A stretch of DNA of 64,000 nt from Acanthaster planci (Eukaryota; Echinodermata; Asteroidea; Valvatida; Acanthasteridae). The DNA lies in contig NW_019091360.1 of the NCBI RefSeq assembly GCF_001949145.1, positions 3,428,859 to 3,492,858 on the forward strand. The letters run 5' to 3'. The translations under genes and the position numbers were made by a program. The notes below the pieces were generated by a model. The model was not told the DNA's origin and searched no databases. It was given only the letters and a program-made list of their open reading frames with translations. Below are positions 52,117 to 63,631 of the stretch, piece after piece (position 1 is the stretch's first letter; every line of letters starts with the position of its first letter).

Positions 52117-53687
52117 CGTGAATGTGTTCCTGTCGACTGAGGTTTTGCAATGGCACAATTGCACAGTATCTGGCCAAGTGACGACTCCACCTCGTATACG
52201 TGTAACCGGCGACGGTTGACTGCTTAAATACACACATAACAGCAACTATTTCGTTCTCAATGCGCAGATCTGACCCCGTATCCGGCCGGCCGCTGAGGTA
52301 GCGAGCAACAGGGTGGTACGGAGCCCCTAAAGGGACACATGATGAAAACAAATTTAGACGCAAAAATAATTTCAGTTCAATCTTCACTATGTTCACTCGA
52401 AATCATTTCACGAATATGTTTCCACCACATTTCTCTTTAGAGGCTCCGTGGGGTAGTCCGTTTGGACTCAGTTGCAGTTTGTCCCTACCGACTCTATTTA
52501 CAGAGTACATGTACTCAATTCCACCTCGTAACCGGTGACACTGAGGGGTGTTTATCAATTGGCGGGGTATTCTGCAATTGCCCCCCCCCATTTATGTACA
52601 CGTACACAGAGAAACGACTTCATGCATATCAGTATAGCTTTATCGGGCTAGTTGGTCCTATGATTTGCATATGACGTGACCTGATTAAACACCGACGTTC
52701 ACATTGTCGATCGTGGAGTAGCTAACGATTGAGAGGATTTCTGGCATGGAACTCTGACTAAATTTTTTTTTAAGTGTCTATAGATTCACCTTGGACCGTG
52801 TTCTTGCTTTTTGACTCTACCCCTGGCAACTCTTTTCAAATGCTCGATAGCTGCAGGCCATTTTACGCTGTGTTAACGAGTGAAGCAACGCGATGGTTCA
52901 CGATTCCTCCGTTGAAATTTGAGGAGGGAACCGCACAGTCTCAACATGGAGGAAGGAGGGGAATTTCTCCACAAATGTTGTTGTTCATGGAGTCGATATT
53001 GATGACAGTGACTTCACTTCGAACAGTCGATGGTCTTTTATAGTACTCTAAAAAAGTTACGTCTCTAAATTATGAACGAAATCGAACCTTTGTAATATTA
53101 CAAAGATTACTCATTTTTTTCCTTGCTTACACTTTGAAAACTAGGCCTACCTTGACAGCGATATGTAGGCATACATGGTTGATGTCTACTAGTAACTCAC
53201 TAGAAGCCAATTTCATTTATTTCACTGTTAAACCAATATACTTGAAAGGATCAAATTTTGTACAGTCGACAGGGAAATTCCAGTGTACTTACGTAATGCA
53301 GGTCCGGTCTTCGTTCTAATTCACATGACCTGCTTGGCACCACCAAGAAGGTCATGTAATTAACCTTTGTCTTTTTTTGTTCGTCTTTTATCCAACATAA
53401 ACATGCACACTTTATTTGCAGAAATATAGGTCAAATATTCCAGCATATTCCTTTCATCGATATTGTAATATTTTAAAACAGTGAAAACTGTCATGCTTTA
53501 TTTCTAAAACAAAATCAGTTTAACTGAGTATTTACCCACGGACGCAGTCGGAAAAGGTAATTTCCATTAGACCTACTTTTCCTTAAAACATGTAATCTCA
53601 ATAATAAACTAAAAAGATAATCAACAAGTTAATAACCTTTCACAATGTCATTCCTTATCACAATCAAGCCTTCATCTACGCTCTTTT
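52117..53687. other. Intergenic region between PON-like A and B
   Basis: This includes the promoter side of gene A (no TATA box seen) and the 3' untranslated region of gene B. From about 53140 it is similar to 59537 onward, marking the left limit of the B/C duplication. Plus-strand frames at 52774-53043 and elsewhere look random. Confidence 0.6.
53411..53416 (-). terminator. Polyadenylation signal of PON-like B
   Basis: AATAAA on the minus strand, 272 bp past the stop codon. The same signal, in the same flanking sequence, follows gene C at 59782-59787, which supports it as functional. Confidence 0.55.
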
Positions 53688-56600
53688 CTAGAACGCTAGG
53701 AGATCACACATCATCATCTGATTGCCAACTGTTCCGACCAGCATTTTCTGACCGTAGACACTGGCCACACTGGAGCCTTTGAGCAGTGTGCCGTCGTCGG
53801 CGAGTACCTCTCGGATCTCGGGGTTCAGTTCTGCATCGAAGCGCACCCATAAGACCTGTGAAATGACAGTACGAGTATTATGGAATGATGGCCTTTGAAA
53901 TGTGTAATAATTGTCTCAGGGCAAAAATTTGCCGTTTATTTTTCCGAATTTTCGTGAAAAACAAAAAGTTAACAAAAGATACCAATGCAAATGATATCAG
54001 GACTTTTTTCCTTCCCTGATGCTTTTAGCTTGTAAGTCCACAATGTGGAGTCGCTGATTAGCTTGCAGCCGCTCACCTGAGTGGTTCCCACCCACCTATC
54101 TCCGGTCATTACATCGAGTTTATAGGGCAGGTAGTGGCATCCCAGCCACAAGTCTCCTTTACTGTCAACGTTGATGTTGTCAACTGACGTGTGCATGTAG
54201 ATTTTCTGGGTAAACATTGTACAAAAGATGTCGAATTCAAAGATTTTGCTCAAACGTTTTGGGCGTGTGTGATAATTGTAAGCAATTGCCGATATCGATT
54301 ACTGATTGTCAGTACTGTAACCATTTTCCATTGATAGATTAATCGGCCCTTGTTTTTAATTCAACATTCACAGGATAGAGAAATTTTCACTAGTAATCAT
54401 GTTCATAGCTTATAAAGGTTCATTCAAAACAATTAACATTGTAGTTTCGCTATTCGATCTTTTTGCCCCCATTCGTTAAAAAGCCTTCATATGTACTAAA
54501 TATTCGATACTTGTGAAGGCCTTTTTGCGAATGGAATGTTGCACTGCATAATGAATAGATACCACTGCGATGACATGTTCATATTGTATGCTTTAAACTT
54601 GCCTTTCGGAACTCCAATGAACCGCGAGGGTCGTTCACGTTTCTCTCATAAACACTGATTTCGCCATCCAGTAAACCAGAGACATAGATGAACCTGCAAT
54701 CGCAGAACAGGGAAAAGAAAACTTAATATTAGATAAAGAAAAAGCCAGAAGTTGCAATCTGCATTCAAGTTTACCTCCCCCGATTTGGTTTTTACCTTCC
54801 ATCTGGTGATCGGTTGATACCGTTGGCTACGGCGAACCCACTGGCTACTTGCTCGGCCTTGGAACCGTCGTAGTAAGCCACTGTTCCCGTCGGTAGGGTT
54901 AGAGCGACCTCCAGAAGCCGAAAGCGATCAAGGCGAAGATCGTTGGTGGCGTAAAACGTGTCGGCACTTGTAGCTATCACATCATTGGGTCTGGGAATGA
55001 TGAATGAAATGACCTATCAAGATGTAGCACTCGGTAATTTCCGTTCGGTGACTCGTGCCATTCAAGACCATCAATAACAAGACTTAAGAAAACTTGGGCT
55101 TACGCAAAAATATTGTCGTCTATAACCGTCTTTCGATGGTGCAGCGTTTTAGAATTGTGGTCGTAATCAAACAATTCAACCGACGGTGTTCTTGGGTGTA
55201 GTTGTTTGTTGACCACAAACACGGTGACTTTTCCTGATAGAAAGTAGGCAAACACAATTTTATGGCACGCTTTTCAAACCCGTTTTTTTTTCAATTCACG
55301 GACGAAACTTTCCTTGTAAACCCGAAATCTATTGAGAACAATCATTTGGCTTTCTTTCTCAGGGTGTTCAACATTGATGCAATAGTACGATGTCCAGAGT
55401 AGTTACCAACAGAAACGGCATGTGAGCCCGAGAGGTGAACGCTTGTACAGTTTATACGCCTATCTGTTTGTTGGTTAAAGGAACAAGGAAATGAGATTTT
55501 CTTAGAATTACTTTTTGTCTATCTATGTACTCTTCTTCCATGAATGAAGACGGTTTGACATCTTTTTTGAGTTACGTGAACTGAGCGGTGCACTTTTTCA
55601 ATCATTAAAAACTGACCAAGCATTTCTGGACAGGTGAGGGCGCTTTTGCTTTGATGTAAATCCAGGAAGACGTGGTTCAGGTTGCATGCTTTACTGGTGG
55701 AGGATATTTGAGGGTACTACGAGGCACTCACAGATTCAAATTATTTGCATACCATTCAACTTACACAGGACGACCATAGCTTATCACTTATCTTTTTTTC
55801 TTTTAAGGTTAAATTAAAACTGTGAAAATACCAGTGTTGGGGTCCTCCCAGGCGCTTGTTCCAAGTGGTTTCATGGCCGTCTTGTTGAAGGAGCTCCCCG
55901 TGATCTTTACTTCCTTCACGGCGTCGTCCGGTTTGTTAAAGTCAAATATGTAAATACGGCCTTGGATGGAGTTTATATGAGCCTCAGTGAGGGCCACGCC
56001 CTAACATTAAATGAGTTTGGGAAGTATCAGTTTGAAAAATGTGTGTAGATCTCCTGTCCAAGTTGACATTGGTTCGGAACAATTGAATGCCGATTTAACT
56101 GAAACGTTTGATGGAGTTTATACAATCTGTTCGTTGTTTGTTCGACTAAGATAACATCAAGTAACAACAAATCAAAAGAACCTACCGATGTGATGAAGGC
56201 GATGCCATTGGACAGTGTTGTTATATCTTCGGAGCCAACATCTGTCGATGTACGAGGGAATAACAAAATATCGGTTATTATGTTCCTGGGTAATTTGAAA
56301 CTAATCCTCGGGGACACGTCAAAATTGCAGACCTTAACAAGAATGTGAATGAAGAAAGAAAAGTGTCTCTGGAAACAGATTACAACCCACTTTTCCTCGT
56401 TTAGCAACCGGCTAACTCGTTTAGCAATTGCTTGCGATGTCTTGAAGATATTCACCCATGAGATGACATTTTTTTGGTCTAGATGCGTTATTCAAACTCA
56501 CCTATTCCGGGGACAATGTGACAGGGACCTGGTGTGTGATTGAACATGTGTCTGTGTACTCCCATGATGATTCTGGAGGAAATTGTGAAGAAATTATGAT

Positions 56601-57369
56601 CATTGAGACGATAATAATGATTATGCAAAAAGCGTTTTTAAGACTTCGATGATTAGAAGATATTCCAGTGGTAACACTTTTTCCTTGAAGTTAATCAACT
56701 CTTCATAGGTTTGTCCAATTATAGGGTCTACAAGTTTAGAACTTGCAGTGAATTTTTTTTTCTTGATAAAAATGTGAATGTAATCATTTCTTCTTGGAAG
56801 TTCGTGCAGTCGCAGCGATCGGAAGTACATCGGTCCAAAATAGTTATATGAAGATGTGTAAGGTGCTTTAATGTTTGTTGCTGCTTTGAGACATTTTGCC
56901 CGTCGGAGGGGGGGGGGTCGCTACTTACTCGTGGTTACCCCCTTCATTCAGCTCTGGTATTGAATACGACCTTTCCTCCACCGATCCTTAAGCCTTATAG
57001 AATTACCTCGAACGTACAGACACCGAGACACACATGCGGGATCATTTGGGTTTCGCCTGACTGTACACTTGGCCCAAACTACATGTACATGTAGGCCTAT
57101 GTCCTTGAACCAAAGTGCAGTACGTATAGTCTGTGTGCAAACATCGGTTATACAAACGTGAACGCACGCAGCCCGTGCGCAGTCATATTCTGCATGGATA
57201 CTTCATATCAATGTTTTCTTCGACAAAATTTATAGTTTCAAATGCCCAGCAAGATGTGCCAACCCCGACTCTCTATATGTAGGGTAAGTGCTCACGCCAA
57301 CTTCAGAAGTCGTTGAAGCAGAATTACACTTGCGACGAACAAGACTGCCTTGACGATGAAACCCGCCAT
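53688..57369 (-). CDS. Paraoxonase-like protein B, complete, 9 coding exons
   Basis: Exons: 57369-57296, 56572-56502, 56241-56186, 56000-55832, 55233-55104, 54990-54796, 54693-54603, 54205-54077, 53855-53688. They join in frame to 360 residues. An N-terminal anchor MAGFIVKAVLFVASVILLQR is followed by a six-bladed beta-propeller of the PON family. Calcium ligands E53, D54, N169, D170, N223, D271 and N272 are all present, as are Cys42, Cys285 and Cys355. The PON1 catalytic His115 is Leu113 and His134 is Lys133, so the usual lactonase dyad is absent. Introns are GT-AG except intron 7, which starts GC (AAG/GCAAGT). It is near-identical to C in exon sizes. A second first exon at 58769-58696 could give an alternative start with a slightly different anchor. 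The product is probably membrane-bound in the secretory pathway or carried on lipoprotein; substrate unknown. Confidence 0.93.
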
Positions 57370-58695
57370 GTTGGTTGGTTCAGATGAAAGATAAACTTGG
57401 CATAAATTTTATTACGGAGCTGTAATCATTGAAATGCACACCGAGGCAAAACTTGACACGAGTCATCCGTGCGGAAATGTGCATTGTGAATCAGGATGCT
57501 TGTGGAAGCGTCCGTTCGGGCCTTTGCAAATGGAGTCCGTGGTACCCATGGCACTGAGACGGACAAAGTTCGACCTTGATCGCCAATCTCAACAGTTCAT
57601 CAGACATTACTGAACTGATATGACCATTTGTTAACATTTAACCTACTGCAGATTCACAGGTGTATTCAGAACAAACTTGTTCCGGGGGCCAAATTTGAGG
57701 CTATATTTTGAGGCGTATCGCGTGCTTTTTGAAGGAAGTGAAATGAACCCCCTCCCTCTAAAATCTCCCGTTTTCTCGCATTTGTCTTTTTTTTTGGGGG
57801 GGTGGCCCCATTATACCCTCCGCTCCTGATTGAATTCAGTCTTCAATTTCAGAATTATCAATAAATTCATTCTGAAGATGAGAATTATTTATGGATCTAT
57901 CTGCGTGAATCATAAAAACTCCCAATTCGGGCCTTTTGTATTCACCAATAAATTTGAAGAAATGTTGCCGAAACTGATTATCTCCCATATGAATTAACCC
58001 ACTTCATTTTTAATGTTGAACCTGTTCTCGTTTCGTTTGAAACAAATGACAAGTTTATTATTATCCCCAATCATCAGTTTTTATAATATAATATTAATTG
58101 TCATCTATCTTCTAATGCTTGCTTTTATTTCTGTTCCATTCCAACCGACGAATAACAAAACACCCAGTTAGCGACCAGATTTGTTCAATTATAATTTGGC
58201 CTTCAAAGAGCCGGGTTATTTTGGCCCATCTCACACCCGGGGTAGGGGCAGGGGGCGGACTCCCACCAACAAGAACTCGGCTGTGGCAAGTTTAATTTTT
58301 TTTTTTAACTTCGTACGCATGTACAGACACTCCTTATCCGTTATCATTACAACTGAGAAGTTTGAATTCAATCAGACGTAGGTTTTGTAGTTACGGTCGT
58401 TTGAATTTTCAAGGTTACATGCGTGCCAGCGCAGCCTGAATGGCAGCCTGAAAATAGTACTTCGATCTTTGTTCGCTACTTTGTGAGGTTACTCCACAAC
58501 GTTTTACAAAGAAATTTACTCCATGTAAATTTCATTGACAAGAATGATAGCCAGACTGCCCCGCAGGTGCACCGACCTCTATTCATATATTTAGCTTCGT
58601 GACCTGTGATTTATCGACCACAAATGTATTTAATGTTGCTGAATTCGGAAAACTAGATTGTACAACAACTGTCTTTAGACACTTGAAGTACTTAC

Positions 58696-58769
58696 GCTAG
58701 TCTCAGCAGCCGTTGAAGCAGAACCACACCTATGACGAACAAGACTGCCTTGACGATGAAACCCGCCAT
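58696..58769 (-). CDS. Orphan PON-like exon 1 (alternative first exon of B, or remnant of a lost copy)
   Basis: A 74 bp frame starting ATG in good context (CAAC-ATG-G) encodes MAGFIVKAVLFVIGVVLLQR then LLRLA. It ends in phase 2 at an intact donor (GC/GTAAGT), so it can splice in frame to exon 2 of gene B at 56572. It differs from exon 1 of C by two residues and from that of B by four, and its flanks also resemble C more. The upstream AT-rich block seen before the B and C start codons is present here too. No matching exons 2-9 lie between it and gene B. Confidence 0.7.
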
Positions 58770-59781
58770 GTTGATTGGTAAAAGTTAAAAGGTGTGGATA
58801 CCTCGGAGTTTATTGTGGATCATCAATGATGGAACTGTACATTGTACTTACCGAGGCAAAATGTGTCGGAAGTAATGTATGCGGTAGTATGTATTGTGAT
58901 CAGGAGTGCCCTTTGGAATCAGTGATCTGTAATTTACGTGAAAGTTCAACCTTGATCGTGTATCTCAACTGTGCGTCAGCCACATGAAGTATAGTTGTGA
59001 CCCCTGGCTGCATTCTTCCAGTTCTAGTGCGCAAGTACGTGAGCATTAAATTGAATATTCATGACTAAAGCACATGGCGGCTGCTTTAATACACCAAACG
59101 CGACCTGAAAGTGAGGTTACGTGAAGACAAGGCACTACTTGAAACGAGAGGCCCTGTGGTGTAACATTGCAATACATGTAAATACACGAGATCAGATTTA
59201 TGGCGGGAATCATGTACAGAGCCCTTAACAACAACAATGAACAGAACGGATGCCTTAACCATGTTCTTCGACACCTAAGAGATGGAACGCCAAGACATAG
59301 GACACTTCAACTATCGGGAGATCGATTACAAGACCATGTAAGCAGGATCAAGCAAATCTGAGGCATTCTCGACGTTGTGCTGGATAATTTATGGTCCTGA
59401 CATGTTACCCAACCAACAAGACAAGATGAAATTCTTGCCTCGCTTTCAACCCCGACATGACAGAAGAAGTGGAGATGACGACACACCTGAGGCAGTTTAC
59501 ACATTTTAATACTTCTTTGCTCCATTTTTGAAAGCTACCTGCTTCAAGTATACATAATGCCCACGTGGTTGATATCTACTGTAACTCACTAGAGGTCTCG
59601 TTTATTTCTCTGTTAAATCAATAATTTAAACTCGATGAGATCATTTGTTCAGTAGACCCATAAGGAGATTCAAGTGCACTTAATGAGGTAGGTCAAGTCT
59701 TCATGCATACTTCTTTCCTAGCACCACTAAAACGTATCTATAGCCACTCATTTATCTTTTAGCCAACATAAATTGCGAAAC

Positions 59782-59787
59782 TTTATT
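59782..59787 (-). terminator. Polyadenylation signal of PON-like C
   Basis: AATAAA on the minus strand, 284 bp past the stop, conserved in position and context with that of gene B (53411-53416). Confidence 0.55.
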
Positions 59788-60070
59788 GCAGAGGTATACG
59801 TCAAACATTCCAGCATTTCTCTTTAATAATCGGTACTTTAATATTTTGAGGTAGTTAAACTTCTTGTGCCTTATTCTTAGATGACAGCGTCATCTTATTT
59901 TAGTATTCACCCGCAATCGTTGTCAGAAAATATAATTTACGTATACTTTTGCTTATAAAAACATGTTAATTCGGCAATAAACTCAAAGAAGACTTCGTGG
60001 GTAAACAGGTATTAGTAACCTTTAACAGTGTCACTTATTATAACAATCAAGCCTCCATCTGCGCTCTTTT

Positions 60071-63000
60071 CTAGAACGCAAGGAGATCACACATCATCAT
60101 CTGATTGCCAACTGTTCCGACCAGCATTTTCTGACCGTAGACACTGGCCACACTGGAGCCTTTGAGCAGCGTGCCGTCGTCGGCGAGCACCTCTCGGATC
60201 TCGGGGTTCAGTTCTGCATCGAAGCGCACCCATAAGACCTGTGAAATGATAGAACATGAATGATGATTGATTATTGAATGATGATGACAATGTGCAATAA
60301 TTGCCCAAGTAAAGTTATTCGAAGATATCTCAATATATTCAGTTAACCATAAAATCAACGATAGATACTCATGTTTATCAGGACGCCCCCTTTCCTGACG
60401 TGTTCAGTTCTGAAGTCCACAATGTGGAGTCGCTGATTTGCTGGTAACCGCTTACCTGAGTGGTTCCCGTCCACCTATCTCCAGTCAGTAGATCAAATTT
60501 ATGGAGAAGGTACTGACATCCCAGCCACAAGTCTCCTTTACTGTCAACATTGATGTTGTCAACTGACGTGTGCATGTAGATTTTCTGGGAAAACATTGCA
60601 TGCAAAGATATCGACTTTAAAGAGAATGTTTTGCCGATATCGATTATTGACTGTCAATACTATCATCGTTTTTATATTGAAAGATTATTCAGCCCTTGTT
60701 TTTATTTCAATATTCACGGAACAGAGAATTATTCACACGGCATATTTAATCATTGTGTATCAGCGTGACACTCAGTGTTCATATTGTTATTTCCATTTGC
60801 AAAAGGCCCTTTTTACAAGTTACAAATGTATGGATACAGTTGCATCGCATAAATGATAAGCATCACTTCAATGAAGTGTTTGTATTTTTTTCCTGATTTT
60901 AACTTGCCTTTCGGAGCTCTAGTGAACCGCGACGGTCCTTCGGGTTTCTTTCAAAAACACTGATCTCAGCATCCATTACGGCAGAAACATAGATGAACCT
61001 GCGCCACGCAATACAGGGAAAAGATACCTTAACATTAGATCAAGATCAAGCGAGAACAGTCATTCGTTTTCACCTCTACAGACTTGGTTGTAAATTTTTT
61101 TTAAACGTCATATTACCTTCCATCAGGTGATCGGTTGATACCATCGGCATAGGCGAACCCACTGGCCACTTGCTCGGTCTTGGAACCGTCGTAGTAAGCC
61201 ACTGTTCCCGTCGGTAGGGCTAAGGAAACCTCCAGAAGCCCCAAGCGACCCAGGCGAAGATCGTTGGTGACGTAAAACGTATCGGCACTCGTAGCTACCA
61301 CGTCATTGGGTCTAGGAATATAAATGAAATGACCTGTCAAGAAGTGGCAGTCGGTTATTTCCATTCGGTGACTCATACCATTCAAAACCGTATTATAAAA
61401 GTCGAGCTTACGCAAAAATGTTGTCGTCTATAACCGTCTTCCGATGGTGCAGCGTTTCAGAACTGTGGTCGTAATCAAACAATTCGACCGACTGTGTTCT
61501 TGGGGGCAGTGGTTTATGGACCACAAACAAGGTGACTTTGCCTGACAGAAAGAACAAAACCCAAAATTTATTTCATGCAGTTAAAACCTTAATTAACTTA
61601 CGGACAAAAAAATTCTTTGTAAAACTTGAATCTTTTGGGAACCATAATTTAGACTTCTTTCTCGGGGTGTCCAACTTTAATGCAACAATCATGTCTGGTG
61701 GTTATTTACCAACAGACGTTCTGGAATAGTTTACGACGTAAATCAGTGCCTGTGAATCTGAAAGGTAAATGTTCTCATGGTTTATACGTCCTCTCGTTTA
61801 TTGGTCTATTTGATGCTTTCCCTCCGTTGATTGGTGAAAGATGTTTTGAGGCCGCTAGAAGCCACTCCCTTATTCTCATTGTTCTCCCGCCGTTCAACCC
61901 ATATGGCCCAAAAATGGTTTATCATTTATTTTTGTTCTTTCGTTTTGGATGATATTGAAATTTAAAACATAAAATACCCGTTTGGGGGTCCTCCCAGGCG
62001 CTTGTTCCAACCGGTTGCATGGCCGTCTTGTTGAAGGAGCTCCCCGTAATCTTTACTTCCTTCACGGCGTCGTCCGGTTTGTTAAAGTCAAAGATGTAAA
62101 TACGGCCTTGGATGGAGTTTATATGAGCCTCAGTGAGGGCCACGCCCTAACATTAAATGGGTTTGGGTAGTATTATTTAAAAAAAATGTGCATAGATCTC
62201 CTGTCCAGGTTGGCATTGGTTCGGAACAATCGCATGCTGATTCAACTGGAAGTTTGATGAAGTTTTACAATCTTGTCGTTGTTTTATTTTACCAAGACAA
62301 CATTTAACTTATCATGAGGTAACAACATATCAAGAGAACCTACCGATGTGATAAAGGCGATGCCGTTCGACAACGTTGTTATATCTTCGGAGCCAACATC
62401 TGTCGATTTACGAGGGAATGACTAATGTCGGTTATTGTGTTCCTGAGTTATTCTAAACAAATCCTCGGGGATATGAAAATTGCAGGACTTGACAAGAATG
62501 TGAATGAAGAAAGAAAAGTGTCTCTGGAAACAGATTACAACCCACTTTTCCTCGTTCAACAACCGGATGCTATCACTGCGTCATCTCATCATCTTATTAT
62601 GATTACTTGCGATGTCTTAGACATGAACATGTTCACCCAGACATCATAAGGCAACACGTTCTTGATGCATTACTCACCTATTCCGGGGACAATGTGACAG
62701 GGACCTGGTGTGTGATTGAACATGTGTCTATGTACTCCCATGATGATTCTAGAGGAAGTGGTGAAGAAATTATGATCAAATAATGATTACAATCAGTGTG
62801 TTTACGACATTCATTTTTTGGCTAGAGGTTCCAGTAGGGACACTTTTTCCTCAAATGTTAATCAACTCTCCTTAGGTTTGCCAAAGTAAAGGGTCTACAC
62901 GTTTATAACTTGCAGTGTTTTTCTTGTTTGTTTTTTGTTTTTTCGTACAGCGTACAAAGATGTTTAAAGTGATCAATGTTTGTTGCTGCTTTGAGACATT

Positions 63001-63631
63001 TTGCCCGTGGGGGGGGGGTCGCTAAGTTACTCGTGGTTACCCCCTTCATTCAGCTCTGGTATTGAATACGACCTTCCCTTCACCGATCCTTCAACCTGAT
63101 ATAATATCTGTAGAGTAAAGACACCGAGACACGCTTGCGGGGTCATATGAGTTACGCTTAAATGTGCGCTTGGACCAAGCTGTATATGAAGGCCAGCCAG
63201 CCAGCCAGCCAGCCAGCCAATGTGTCACACAGATACATCAAAAGATGGGTGCAACAGAGGATGGAGGGGTGAGTTACAAAATGGCCTTTCTCTGTGTAGG
63301 CTAATACTTTGAACCGCCGTTGCCGTTCTTGACACACACACACAGGTACACGTCGTGTGGGTCCTAATCATTATTCGAGATACTTCATATAAATTTCTTT
63401 GACAATAATGATAGCGAGATTGCAGGTACACGGACTCCACCTCTCTTCAAGTTAGCTTGATGAGTTCTGATTATCGTCAAATCGTCTGTTCATGTTCCTG
63501 TATTTAGCTCGGAAAACTAGACTGAACAAAAATGGTCGTTACAGTGAAAGTGCTTACGCTAGTTTCATCAGCCGTTGAAGCAGAACCACACCTATGACGA
63601 ACAGGACTGCCTTGACGATGAAACCCGCCAT
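60071..63631 (-). CDS. Paraoxonase-like protein C, complete, 9 coding exons
   Basis: Exons: 63631-63558, 62748-62678, 62399-62344, 62146-61978, 61541-61412, 61311-61117, 60998-60908, 60584-60456, 60238-60071. They join in frame to 360 residues and have the same exon lengths as gene B. Present are the N-terminal anchor MAGFIVKAVLFVIGVVLLQR, Cys42, E53, D54, N169, D170, D271, N272, Cys285 and Cys355. The position of PON1 Asn224, a calcium ligand, is Asp223 (YADGIN instead of ANGIN). His115 is replaced by Val113 and His134 by Lys133, though a His lies next to it at 132. Intron 7 uses a GC donor, as in B. The frame is intact throughout, so this is a gene and not a pseudogene, but catalysis of the PON1 type is unlikely. 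Confidence 0.93.
63192..63219. repeat. (GCCA)7 microsatellite
   Basis: Seven perfect GCCA units in intron 1 of PON-like C. The matching region of gene B lacks the array, so it expanded or inserted after the duplication. Confidence 0.95.

Larger units (their letters stand above)
53140..57510. repeat. Segmental duplication, unit B
   Basis: This 4.4 kb segment matches 59537-63770 in exons, introns and flanks. Examples are GTGGTTGAT-TCTACT-GTAACTCACTAGA in the 3' flank and the block around TTTGAGACATTTTGCCCGT in intron 1 (56885 and 62991). Offsets between matching exons drift from 6146 to 6383 bp, showing intron indels since duplication. Confidence 0.8.
57370..60070. other. Region between PON-like B and C
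   Basis: It contains the upstream flank of B (homologous to C to about 57510), about 1 kb of unmatched AT-rich DNA, and a third partial copy of the PON 5' region around an orphan exon 1 (58696-58769; similarity about 58500-58920). From 59537 on it holds the 3' flank of gene C. Confidence 0.65.

Noticed and set aside
51959-52396. 145-codon minus-strand frame over PON-like A exon 1
   Set aside because: It is in a different frame from the real exon (52116-52043), which is supported by the anchor sequence, the phase 2 donor and homology to B and C.
53688-57369. PON-like B as a pseudogene because of the GC donor
   Set aside because: AG/GCAAGT is a valid rare donor, it is shared with C, and all nine exons are open and in phase.
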